DNA from: Phascolarctobacterium sp.
GTDB taxonomy: Bacteria > Bacillota > Negativicutes > Acidaminococcales > Acidaminococcaceae
DNA: 64,000 nt
NCBI GenBank assembly: GCA_030540395.1
Contig: JAUNWI010000004.1
Coordinates: forward strand, 1-64,000
Direction: 5' to 3'
Below are positions 45,007-53,518 of this stretch, piece after piece. Numbering within the stretch: position 1 is the stretch's first letter; each line of letters begins with the position of its first letter. Below the pieces are notes generated by a model. That model was given only the letters and a program-made list of their open reading frames with translations. It had not been told where the DNA came from and ran no database searches. The position numbers and the translations under genes are program-made.

Positions 45007-45315
45007 CTTTCCTAACAAAAAAAGCACCTGTCAAGCTCTGACAGGTGCCAACCAATCCGCACGATTGGGCAGAAGCTCCTTGGAAACCAGAGAAAATCTT
45101 TCTGATTTGCAAGGCTACCGCTGCAACTAAGATAATTATACACCAAGAACGCAAAAGATACAATAGTTCGTAATACAAACAAAATGTAAAATTTAATTCT
45201 TCAAAAGAGAACTGTATTTGGCATATCTGTGCAATATTGACTCTATATGTTCGAAATGATAGAATAAAGTAGACATAGTTGACAAATCCCTCGGCTGATG
45301 TCGGGTGATTTTTTG
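45007..45315. repeat. Long direct repeat R1, copy B (309 bp)
   Basis: Partner of 41279-41577. The 10 extra bases are in one loop of the predicted RNA. The plus-strand promoter (TTGACT...TAGAAT) and the end terminator are kept, but the terminator stem has one mismatch (GTCGGGTGATT). addB starts 88 bases beyond the repeat. Confidence 0.9.
45017..45128 (-). ncRNA. Candidate structured RNA or attenuator, copy B
   Basis: The minus-strand TATAAT at 45140-45135 should start a transcript that folds like copy A. The 10-base insertion and nearby changes lie in the loop of the long stem; the stems are unchanged. The terminator U run ends only about 10 bases before the Shine-Dalgarno of the Rpn-like gene at 44995, so in this copy it sits as an attenuator or riboswitch would. 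The ligand, if any, is unknown. Confidence 0.5.
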
Positions 45316-45326
45316 TCCAGGGAATA

Positions 45327-45335
45327 TGGTATAAT
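45327..45335 (+). promoter_or_regulatory. addB promoter, extended -10
   Basis: TGGTATAAT (extended -10) lies 67 bases before addB, just after the end of repeat R1. Confidence 0.55.
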
Positions 45336-45402
45336 AGATTGTAATAAGGTGAGTTATGCAGATGCAGATTTTTTTACGTGTTAGGGATAAGGAGAGAAGG
45401 CT

Positions 45403-48400
45403 ATGGCAAAGTTGTTTATTACTCCTTTAGGAAGCAGCTGTCGCAAAATGTTTTGTGATGAGCTGCAAAAAATGGAATATGGAGTGGGGGCAATTGTGCT
45501 CCCCAATCGTTTATTGTTGGATGAAGTACGGAAAAAATATGCCAATGTAGAAGCTATCGGTATAGATACATTAGCCAGTAAGCTTTTGAATTTAAATGGT
45601 TATGTAACCTTTAATCAAATCAATCGACATAGCCAAGAGCTTATTATAGAGGATTTTTTGCATACCTTGGCTGAAATAAAGCAGCTGGAGTATTTTAACG
45701 AGCTTTTAGAAAAACCAGGTTTTGTTAAAGCTATGACTTCTTTGGTGGGCCAGCTGTCTAGAAGTGGCTCTACTCAAGAGCAAATAGTAAATGTTCTGCG
45801 TGAATGGAGTAGGGAAGGGCACCAGGGACAAAAAGACAAGGAAGTAGCTCTTTTATATCAATTCTACCGGAAATACTTAAAAGAAAAGCAATGGTTTGAC
45901 CTTGAGGGAAAGTATCGTTTAGCATTATTGGTACTGCAAGACGCAAAGGTGAAGCTGCCTTGGCAGCAGCTATATTTTAGTGATTTTTACAGCTTTGATG
46001 CTTTACAATTAGAGCTTATTAAAGCTTTGAGCAAACATTGCAGGGTACAGATTGGCTTGTGCTATGAAAAAAATCTTGAGAATACGGAAAGGAATAAGCT
46101 CTTTGAGGCAACTAGGACTACCTATATGGAGCTGGAAGCCCTATGCCTTGAGGAAGGAATTGAGCAATATGCCCCAAGGCATGAAAGCTCTTTAGGCTGT
46201 ACTCATTTAACTACTAATCTTGGCCTTCAATGCACTCCATTACCTCAAAGTGATGCTGTACAGCTGTATTGCTTTACACAACAGGAGCAGGAGCTGCGCT
46301 TTGCTTTGACTAGGGTGAAGGAGCTATTGCAACAGGGGGTGGAGCCAGCGCAAATTCTGCTTACTGTACGAGATTTGAGCCAATTTACTGGGCTACGTCT
46401 AATAGCTGATGAATATGGCGTACCAATTAATCTGCCCCAAACCAGCAGTCTAGCTGTGCAACCCTTGACGGAGCTTTTACTGCTTTTGTTGGCTGCAGCA
46501 GCAGATAATCATGATGGTGCTGAGGCTTATATTAGATTGTTGACTGCACCCTTAGCAAGACTGCTGCTACACATAGATGGCGAAGCAATAAATCAATTAC
46601 GACAAGATAATTATTTCAAAACACGTAGCAGTGTACAGCAAAAATTGCATGAAGCTGGCCTGATTGATGAAACAGTATTGCTTATCGATATGTTCTTACA
46701 GCAACTGCCTGCTAAAGCAACTATAGCTACCTTTGGCCAGCAAATGCTGCAGCTTTTAGAGCAGCTGCAGTTGGCAAAAGCCTTGGGCTCCATGTATCAG
46801 GAAGGTCGCATTGAGCTAGGCGCCATGAGCATTGTGCTGCAAAGCTGTAGACTGCTCGAGCAGGTAATTCAGCAGCTGCTTGAGGATTATAAAAACTGTG
46901 GTCAGGCAGAGGCTGCCATTTCCTTGAGCAAATGGCAACAAGTATTAACGGACGCTTTGCAGGGAGTGAATGTAATTTTAAAGCAGGGTCGTCAAGATGG
47001 CGTCTTAATCGCGGAGGTAACAAATCTTCAGGGTCTTGCGTTTGATTACGTATTTGTGCTCGGCCTGCGGGAAGGAGTATTTCCTAGAGTTAACAACGAA
47101 AACTGGATTTATAATGATAAAGAGCGCAAGGAGCTAAAAGGAGCTGGTTTAGAGCTTCCCAATACATCTTTAGCATATGCGGAGGATGCGGGCTTCTTTG
47201 CTGCCGCTGTTAGCTGTGCTCGCAAAGAGTTGGTGCTGAGTTATTTTCAGGATGATCAGGCAGGGGTAAGCTCCTATATAGGGGCGGTGCAAAGGCTATT
47301 TATTGATGCCAAGCCCCGTATCAATAACCAAGGTGAGGAAGAAGAGCAGGAGCAGCAGGTGGTTGTGAATCCCGCTAAAGCCTGTGCTTCCGCTGAAGAA
47401 TTATCACAATACTCCTGCACAACAACTGACGAGTGGTTACTTGGGCAATGGGGTGAGTTGACTCTTGAGGCTGCGGAGGCTGATTTTAAACGCAGGGAGA
47501 ATATGCTTTATAATGGCGTGTTGACCGATGCTGCCCTACAAAAGCAGGTAGCAAAGCAAATAGGCACAAGCTTCAACGCCAGCGCGTTAGAGCTTTATGC
47601 TGCATGTCCCTTCCAATATTTAGGGCAACGGGTTTGGCGGCAGCAGGAGTTTGTTGCGATGGAGGAAGGGCTTACTCCTGCGGATGAGGGGGATTTGCTG
47701 CATCAAGTATTAGCTGGGTTTACCGAAAAGCATTTAAATGCGAAAATCTGTGAGCTTCCCTTTGCAGCTTTAGAACAAGAATTAGGGGCGATTTTTGACA
47801 AAGCGGCCCAAGCAGCGCTGGAGCAGGGAAAAATAGTGAACAGTTTGCTGTGGCAGGCGGAAGCACCTCGGCTGCTCAATATGCTTAAGCGGTGGCTACG
47901 CTATGAATATAAGGACCAGCAATGCTGGAGCTTCGTTCCCAGTGCTGTCGAATGGGATTTTAGCTCTAAAAATGGCAAGCCCTTGCATTTACGCCTGTCC
48001 GATGGAACTAGAGTGAGCCTAAATGGTCGTGTGGATAGAATAGATAGTGATGGTCAGCGAGTATTTATCACTGACTATAAGCGTAGTGCAAGCTCTGTAC
48101 CCAGTGGCAAGGATTTGGCTACTGGCTTTGATGTGCAGCTGCCACTTTATATACTAGCCGTGGCGGGATTATATAAGGGCGCCAATAGTGTTGCCGGTGG
48201 TGCTTATTTTGTCCTTAAAGACGGTGAGCGTAAGAGCTTTTTGTTAGAGCCGGTAGACAATGAAAACATTACAGACAGCAAAAGATATACGAAAGAAATC
48301 AGCCAAAGCTGGTCTAGCTTTCAAAGCTTTGCCCAAAAGCTGATTGCCGGTTATATTGAAAACATTTATGCCGGAAATTTTGCTGTGGCACCCAATAAGA

Positions 48401-48483
48401 GCTGCAGCGAATATTGCCAGCTAAAGGATATCTGTCGTTTAGCACAGGTGGGACAGGCCAAAGGAGGCAGTGAAAATGAGTGA
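45403..48483 (+). CDS. addB: AddB/RexB-like subunit of the ATP-dependent helicase-nuclease
   Basis: The 1026-residue subunit works with AddA in double-strand break end processing for recombination. The N-terminal inactive helicase-like part begins 'KLFITPLGSSCRKMFCDEL', where the Walker A of B. subtilis AddB is degenerate (GSSCRKM), as in RexB. 'VTNLQGLAFDYVFVLGLREGVFP' is a conserved helicase-like block. The C-terminal nuclease has 'LNGRVDRIDSDGQRVFITDYKRS' (Asp and Lys of the PD-(D/E)XK site) and cysteines in 'YAACPFQY' and 'CSEYCQLKDIC', the likely 4Fe-4S ligands. It ends inside the Shine-Dalgarno/start region of addA (8-base overlap). Confidence 0.9.
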   Translation: MAKLFITPLGSSCRKMFCDELQKMEYGVGAIVLPNRLLLDEVRKKYANVEAIGIDTLASKLLNLNGYVTFNQINRHSQELIIEDFLHTLAEIKQLEYFNELLEKPGFVKAMTSLVGQLSRSGSTQEQIVNVLREWSREGHQGQKDKEVALLYQFYRKYLKEKQWFDLEGKYRLALLVLQDAKVKLPWQQLYFSDFYSFDALQLELIKALSKHCRVQIGLCYEKNLENTERNKLFEATRTTYMELEALCLEEGIEQYAPRHESSLGCTHLTTNLGLQCTPLPQSDAVQLYCFTQQEQELRFALTRVKELLQQGVEPAQILLTVRDLSQFTGLRLIADEYGVPINLPQTSSLAVQPLTELLLLLLAAAADNHDGAEAYIRLLTAPLARLLLHIDGEAINQLRQDNYFKTRSSVQQKLHEAGLIDETVLLIDMFLQQLPAKATIATFGQQMLQLLEQLQLAKALGSMYQEGRIELGAMSIVLQSCRLLEQVIQQLLEDYKNCGQAEAAISLSKWQQVLTDALQGVNVILKQGRQDGVLIAEVTNLQGLAFDYVFVLGLREGVFPRVNNENWIYNDKERKELKGAGLELPNTSLAYAEDAGFFAAAVSCARKELVLSYFQDDQAGVSSYIGAVQRLFIDAKPRINNQGEEEEQEQQVVVNPAKACASAEELSQYSCTTTDEWLLGQWGELTLEAAEADFKRRENMLYNGVLTDAALQKQVAKQIGTSFNASALELYAACPFQYLGQRVWRQQEFVAMEEGLTPADEGDLLHQVLAGFTEKHLNAKICELPFAALEQELGAIFDKAAQAALEQGKIVNSLLWQAEAPRLLNMLKRWLRYEYKDQQCWSFVPSAVEWDFSSKNGKPLHLRLSDGTRVSLNGRVDRIDSDGQRVFITDYKRSASSVPSGKDLATGFDVQLPLYILAVAGLYKGANSVAGGAYFVLKDGERKSFLLEPVDNENITDSKRYTKEISQSWSSFQSFAQKLIAGYIENIYAGNFAVAPNKSCSEYCQLKDICRLAQVGQAKGGSENE

Positions 48484-51400
48484 TTTTAAGCCTAATGAAG
48501 AACAAATGGCTGCCATATTGGCCATTGACTGCAATGTGTCTGTTTCAGCTGGTGCTGGCAGCGGCAAAACCAAGGTTTTGGTAGAGCGTTTCTTGCATAT
48601 TTTAGAACAGGGCTTTTCTGAATATAGTAGTACAGGACAGTTGAAGCTTGATGCAGGCAATATTTTAGCTATTACCTTCACCCGTAAAGCAGCAGGAGAG
48701 ATGAAGGAAAGAGTGCGCAAGAGTATAGAGAAGCGTTTGGAAAAGGATGATGATTGTTTTTGGCACAAGCAGCTGGAATCCTTGAATAGGGCGCAGATTA
48801 GTACTATTCATGGCCTGTGCAGTCGCATTCTGAGAGAAAACCCTGTGGAGGTACGTCTTGATCCAGCCTTTGTGTTGGCAGAGGAGTTTACTAGTGTAGA
48901 ATTTTTAGAGGAATGCCTTGATAAATATCTGCGCAGGGAGCTGCGTGAGGGTCGTGCTGCTACCAAGAAATTGATAGAGGTCTATGGAGTTTCCGGCTTA
49001 GTGCGTTTGGTCGAGGATATTCTGCCTGCTTTGGAGGATATTCTAGCTGAGCTCGATTTAACCAAGCCCTATCTTTATAATATCAATGGTTTGCCCCAGC
49101 TCAAGGATGACCTATGTATTTTGGTTCGTGATATGGTGCTTAACCGCAAGGACTTGGTTGGCAAAACTAGCAAGGCTGGCAAAGCCTTGGAGCAAATGGC
49201 TGAGGTTATCGAGGAGATATGTGCTGGCATCAAAAAGGAGCCAGCGGATTTTTCCTTGCTGCAGCAATATCTGGATTTGATGCAGGCCAAAGGTGGTGTT
49301 AAGGAGTATATTAACGCCATCAAAAAACAGCAAGGATTTATTGAAAACGTGGCTGTGGATAAAGCTGCGTTGGAGCTTTTGGCTTATTGGCACGAGTTTT
49401 TGGTAGGCTTGAACAGCTACGTGCGGGAGCAAAAGCAAGAGCTGGATATCTTAAATTATGACGATTTAGAGAATTATACTGTGGAGCTTTTGCAACGCAA
49501 TGCAGAAGTACGCCATAAATACCAGGAGCGTTATCGTTATATCATGGTGGACGAATTCCAGGACACCAATGATCGGCAAAGACAGCTCATTTACCTTTTG
49601 TGCGGGGATGATGCTGAAAAGCTGGAGGGGCAAAAGCTTTTCGTAGTAGGTGACCCCAAGCAGTCTATTTATCGCTTCCGTGGTGCGGATGTGAGTGTTT
49701 TTGCCAGAGTACGCCGGGAAATAGGAGCCAGCGGTGGCAAGAATCTATTGCTTAAAACAAACTACCGCACAGTGGACAAGATTTTGTTAGCTGTTAATAG
49801 CGCTTTTCGACTATTGATGGGTGTGGACACTGAGAAGGATGTTTATTATGAGCAATTGGCTAATCATAAAACCGGAGCAGAAGTGCCCCAATTGCTTTTG
49901 GTGGAGTATAACAAGGAATGTGGTAAAAGCAAGTTTCAGGTGGAGGCTGAGGCAGTGGCCATGGCCATCGAGGCCTATCATGAGGGCTGTGATTACGAAG
50001 GCAAGCAGCTTTTAGCTCCCAAGGTACCCTATGGAAAAATGGCGATTTTGCTGCGGGCCATGACCCTCAGTGAAGCTTTGGCGGCGGCCCTGCAATCTCG
50101 TGGTATACCCTACGAAATCGTGGATGGTAAGGGCTTTTATGAATGCCAAGAGGTTTTGGATCTGCTTAATCTTTTAACAGTGCTTGCAAATAGATTTAAT
50201 AGCTTAGAATTAGCAGGTGTGCTGCGTTCGCCTTATTTTGGCTTGGATGACGAAACGTTGACCAAATTATTCTTACAAAAGGAAGCATGCTTATGGGATG
50301 CTTTGCAGGGAGCCAATGCTGCTGATTTTTCGGAAGAGCAGCGGCCCTTAGTTAGTAGAGCGGCAAGAATTTTGCAGACTTTGCGTAAGCAAGCTACCCT
50401 TTTGGCCTTGCCGGAGCTGTGGCAGGGTGTATGGGAACAGCTCGCAGTGGACGCAGTGCTATCCGTGCAGGAGCATGGCGCCAATAAGCTGGCCAATGTA
50501 AAAAAGCTACGTCAATTGGCTTTAGAATATAGCCTGCAAAGAAATGCTACCTTGGCCGACTGGCTTGATTATGTAAAAAGGCTGCGTGCTGCTGAGGCTA
50601 GGGAAACAACAGCCAATTTGGATGCAGCTGACGCAGTGCAGATTATGACCATACATAAATCCAAGGGCTTGGAGTTTGGTACGGTATTCCTGCCCTATTT
50701 AAACAGCAATACCCAGCCTGATACTACAGAAATAAAGTATTTGCGGGGCGTAGGTTTGGGAATTAAAGCTCCTAATCCTGAGGGTGTGCTGCAAAACACG
50801 AATGTATTGCAAAAGGTTAAGGATGAAGATAAGAAGCTGGATTTACAGGAGCGCAAGCGCCAGCTATATGTGGCCATGACGAGGGCCGAGGACCGTTTGA
50901 TTATGACGGGCGTTGCTGAAGGTAAAAGGGAGAAAACTTTGGATGAACTCAGCTGGCTGAAGCAGTTGCTGCAGATTTATGAGAACGATAGCGTGGTAGA
51001 AATCAAGCCTTTGGTGGCTAGGGATAAGGAGACCAAGGGCCTAGAGCAGCTGTCAAGAGCTGTGATTAGCAAGGAGAAACTAGATAACATAGCTCCCTTA
51101 CCAGCCTATGCGGGAAACGGTCCCCGCGCCTTTAGTCCCTCCTCCCTGCAAGTCTATCTACACTGCCCGCGGCAGTACTTTTACCAATATGTGATGGGCT
51201 TGCCGCCGGTAGAGGAAGAAGTTCTTACAGATATCGCAGCTGAACAAGCTGGCGCAGAGCAGGTTGGCGTTGAGCAAAATGTAGCTGAACAAGCTGGCGC
51301 AGAGCAGGTTAGCGCTGAGCAAAATGTGGCTGAACAAGCTGGCATGGCCACTGACGCAGCAGATAGCACTTCCACTGCTCAACCTGCATTTACCGGCTCC

Positions 51401-52180
51401 CTTTCCGCCAGGGATTTAGGCTCCATCGTCCACAGAGCCTTGGAGCTGTACAAGGGCGATTTGGATGCTGCGTTGACCCAAGCCATCAAGGAAAACGCTC
51501 CCCTGTACCAAGGTGACGGGGCTCGCCGCATGCTGGAGGGCTACCTCGCCAGCGATTTGTACAAGCGCATCCCCAAAAAACAGCTGCGGGAGCAGGGCTT
51601 CACCCTATACGCTGAAAATGACATCGTTATCAGCGGCATCATCGACTGCCTAGCCTTTAATCCCGATGGCTCACTGCTTTTGGTGGACTATAAAACAGGC
51701 AAGCCGCCCGCTGCAGATGAAGTTCCCGAGGGTTACGCCTACCAGCTGGCCATCTACGAAAAGGTGGTTCGGCAGCGTTGGGGCAGGGATAAGGATGGCA
51801 AACAACGCCCGTTAACGGCGGAGCTACACTTTTTGCGCAACAACAGCGCCTGGAATTTAGAAGCAGCGCAAGGGCAGCAGGCCCAAAATATCGCGTCCAA
51901 CCAAGCTGGTGAGGAGGCAACACCGCAAGGTCAAAATGCTACCTGTGCGTCCCCAAAAATTGATTATTATGCTGCTGCACTTAAGCTATGCACAGAAATC
52001 AGCAGCAAAAGTACGGAACAAGACTTCCCTTGCAGGGAGCAAGGAGCCATTCAAGCAGAACAAAATCATACTATTTTCCAAAATGATGTTACAGAATTAG
52101 AGAAAAATGAAGAAAATATCGCTAAAGGGGTTGCGCTCTGTAGTCATTGCCCCTATAATTATGTATGTAACCATAAATGA
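48476..52180 (+). CDS. addA: AddA helicase-nuclease subunit
   Basis: The 1234-residue UvrD-like 3'-5' helicase with a RecB-type nuclease. Walker A 'SAGAGSGKT' is at residues 24-32, then 'ILAITFTRKAAGEMKER', motif II 'YIMVDEFQDTND', 'VGDPKQSIYRFRGAD', 'LKTNYRT', 'IMTIHKSKGLEFGTVFLP' and 'LYVAMTRAEDRLIMTG'. The C-terminal nuclease has 'IVHRALEL', 'ISGIIDCLAFNPDGSLLLVDYKTGK'. Cysteines in 'CPRQYFYQYV' and the final 'CSHCPYNYVC' fit a 4Fe-4S cluster as well. A 35-residue tandem repeat rich in Ala, Glu and Gln is inserted near residue 922-956. ATG 48476 follows AGGAGG by eight bases; GTG 48470 is too close. Confidence 0.94.
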   Translation: MSDFKPNEEQMAAILAIDCNVSVSAGAGSGKTKVLVERFLHILEQGFSEYSSTGQLKLDAGNILAITFTRKAAGEMKERVRKSIEKRLEKDDDCFWHKQLESLNRAQISTIHGLCSRILRENPVEVRLDPAFVLAEEFTSVEFLEECLDKYLRRELREGRAATKKLIEVYGVSGLVRLVEDILPALEDILAELDLTKPYLYNINGLPQLKDDLCILVRDMVLNRKDLVGKTSKAGKALEQMAEVIEEICAGIKKEPADFSLLQQYLDLMQAKGGVKEYINAIKKQQGFIENVAVDKAALELLAYWHEFLVGLNSYVREQKQELDILNYDDLENYTVELLQRNAEVRHKYQERYRYIMVDEFQDTNDRQRQLIYLLCGDDAEKLEGQKLFVVGDPKQSIYRFRGADVSVFARVRREIGASGGKNLLLKTNYRTVDKILLAVNSAFRLLMGVDTEKDVYYEQLANHKTGAEVPQLLLVEYNKECGKSKFQVEAEAVAMAIEAYHEGCDYEGKQLLAPKVPYGKMAILLRAMTLSEALAAALQSRGIPYEIVDGKGFYECQEVLDLLNLLTVLANRFNSLELAGVLRSPYFGLDDETLTKLFLQKEACLWDALQGANAADFSEEQRPLVSRAARILQTLRKQATLLALPELWQGVWEQLAVDAVLSVQEHGANKLANVKKLRQLALEYSLQRNATLADWLDYVKRLRAAEARETTANLDAADAVQIMTIHKSKGLEFGTVFLPYLNSNTQPDTTEIKYLRGVGLGIKAPNPEGVLQNTNVLQKVKDEDKKLDLQERKRQLYVAMTRAEDRLIMTGVAEGKREKTLDELSWLKQLLQIYENDSVVEIKPLVARDKETKGLEQLSRAVISKEKLDNIAPLPAYAGNGPRAFSPSSLQVYLHCPRQYFYQYVMGLPPVEEEVLTDIAAEQAGAEQVGVEQNVAEQAGAEQVSAEQNVAEQAGMATDAADSTSTAQPAFTGSLSARDLGSIVHRALELYKGDLDAALTQAIKENAPLYQGDGARRMLEGYLASDLYKRIPKKQLREQGFTLYAENDIVISGIIDCLAFNPDGSLLLVDYKTGKPPAADEVPEGYAYQLAIYEKVVRQRWGRDKDGKQRPLTAELHFLRNNSAWNLEAAQGQQAQNIASNQAGEEATPQGQNATCASPKIDYYAAALKLCTEISSKSTEQDFPCREQGAIQAEQNHTIFQNDVTELEKNEENIAKGVALCSHCPYNYVCNHK
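51239..51343 (+). repeat. 45-bp tandem repeat inside addA
   Basis: Two and a third copies of a 45-bp unit encode 'AEQAGAEQVGVEQNV'-like repeats. The two full copies differ at three positions. It lies between the first Fe-S cysteine region and the nuclease core, in a probable linker, and keeps the frame. Confidence 0.85.
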
Positions 52181-52193
52181 GGAGGAGTAGTGA

Positions 52194-52394
52194 ATGGATT
52201 TTTTGAGCAAGCTGGAAAGCTGGGACTATTTGGCAGGCATTATTGCCATCATCAGTCTGTGGCTCATTATGTTCGGCATCAAAAAGCTACATGCTGCAAA
52301 TCCGCAGCTGGTGGACGTTGCCAAGCTCAAAATGCGTGCCTACGGCGCTTTGATTGCCGCCTTGGCCTATTTTGTCTGCAAAAAGCTGGCTTAG
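52194..52394 (+). CDS. Small membrane protein of unknown function
   Basis: A 66-residue protein that I do not recognise. It has two hydrophobic segments (about residues 12-30 and 48-62) separated by a basic stretch with 'KKLHAANPQLVDVAKLKMRAYG'. GAGGAGGAG lies just upstream and the gene follows addA by 13 bases, so it is probably co-transcribed. A role with AddAB is not implied by anything in the sequence. Confidence 0.7.
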   Translation: MDFLSKLESWDYLAGIIAIISLWLIMFGIKKLHAANPQLVDVAKLKMRAYGALIAALAYFVCKKLA

Positions 52395-52444
52395 GCATAT
52401 AAAAAATATATTGCGTTAGATTAAAAATGAGGGAGTAATGGAAG

Positions 52445-53431
52445 ATGAAAATCGCTTTTTATGCTTTGCGTGATTTTGATGAGCTGGCCTTTGCTGAAAA
52501 ATTCAGCAAGCAATATGGCATAGATTTTGTGTGGACTGCCGAATATCCCAACGAGCACAACTTAGAGCTGGCCAAGGGCTGTGACGGCGTGAGCTGCACT
52601 CCCTGCGAAATGCGGGAGGAATGGGTGCGCACCTACCACAGCTACGGCGTCAAATACATGCTTACCCGCGCCATTGGCTATGACCATTTACCGGCCCAGC
52701 TCATCAAAGAGCTGGATATGCATATTTCTACCACGCCCTATCCCACAGAATGCGTGGCTGAATATGCCCTGATGCTGATTTTGTGCAGCATTCGCAAATT
52801 CCAACAGTCCATGCTGCGGGCTGCTGCCCAAGATTACACCTTAAAGGGTAAAATGGGGCAGGATTTGTGCAATTGCACCGTGGGCGTAGTGGGCACCGGT
52901 CATATTGGTCAGCTTTTGATTAAATATTTGAGCGGCTTTGGCTGTCGTATTTTGGCTTACGACCGCTTCCCCAAAAAGGAGCTGGCTGAGCAGGTGGAGT
53001 ATGTGGATTTGGATACCCTGTACGCCCAAAGTGACGTTATTTCCCTGCATGTGCCCTCCAATAACGACACCTTCCATATGATTGACCAGGCGGCCATCGA
53101 CAAGATGAAGGATGGTGTTATCCTTGTGAACACTGCTCGTGGCAATGTTATCGATTCTAGCGCTCTCATTGCCAGTCTCAAGAGCGGCAAAATTGGCGGT
53201 GCGGGCTTGGACGTTATCGAAAACGAAGCGGGCCTATATTACTGCAACCGCATGGGCGACCATATTGATAACGATGAGCTGGCCATGCTGCGCAGCTTCC
53301 CCAATGTTATTGTGAGCCCTCATTTGGCCTTTTACGTAGAGTCCACCGTTTCCAATATGGTGGAGAAAAACTTTATGGCTATTGATGCCCTGCGCAAGGG
53401 TGAGCTGAGTCCCTTTGAAATTAAACTGTAA
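52445..53431 (+). CDS. D-2-hydroxyacid dehydrogenase (D-lactate dehydrogenase-like)
   Basis: The 328-residue NAD-dependent enzyme reduces a 2-oxoacid to a D-2-hydroxyacid. 'TVGVVGTGHIGQLL' is the NAD loop, 'AYDRFPKKE' the acidic end of strand 2, 'ILVNTARGNVIDSSALI' holds the catalytic Arg, 'GLDVIENEAG' the Glu and 'VIVSPHLAFYVE' the His. The N-terminal 'YALRDFDELAF' is as in D-lactate dehydrogenases of the LdhA/VanH/HdhD group. 2-Hydroxyglutarate or 2-hydroxyisocaproate dehydrogenase is also possible; the substrate cannot be fixed by eye. GGGAG lies before ATG 52445. Confidence 0.85.
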   Translation: MKIAFYALRDFDELAFAEKFSKQYGIDFVWTAEYPNEHNLELAKGCDGVSCTPCEMREEWVRTYHSYGVKYMLTRAIGYDHLPAQLIKELDMHISTTPYPTECVAEYALMLILCSIRKFQQSMLRAAAQDYTLKGKMGQDLCNCTVGVVGTGHIGQLLIKYLSGFGCRILAYDRFPKKELAEQVEYVDLDTLYAQSDVISLHVPSNNDTFHMIDQAAIDKMKDGVILVNTARGNVIDSSALIASLKSGKIGGAGLDVIENEAGLYYCNRMGDHIDNDELAMLRSFPNVIVSPHLAFYVESTVSNMVEKNFMAIDALRKGELSPFEIKL

Positions 53432-53518
53432 GGAAATATTTTTGTTGCTCTATAAGGCGAGGAAATACTGTAAAAATAGCTCGCTCAAGATTATAAAGGC
53501 CCAATGAGGAGGATTATG

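Noticed and set aside
45000..45178. N-terminal extension of the minus-strand Rpn-like gene to 45178
   Set aside because: The extra 61 residues are encoded by repeat R1 including the terminator stem; the Shine-Dalgarno is at ATG 44995.
45403..45500. Intact Walker A in AddB
   Set aside because: The corresponding residues read GSSCRKM, not GxxxxGKT, so ATP binding by this subunit is not supported.
51239..51343. CRISPR-like array
   Set aside because: The units are contiguous, have no spacers and are in frame inside addA: a coding tandem repeat.
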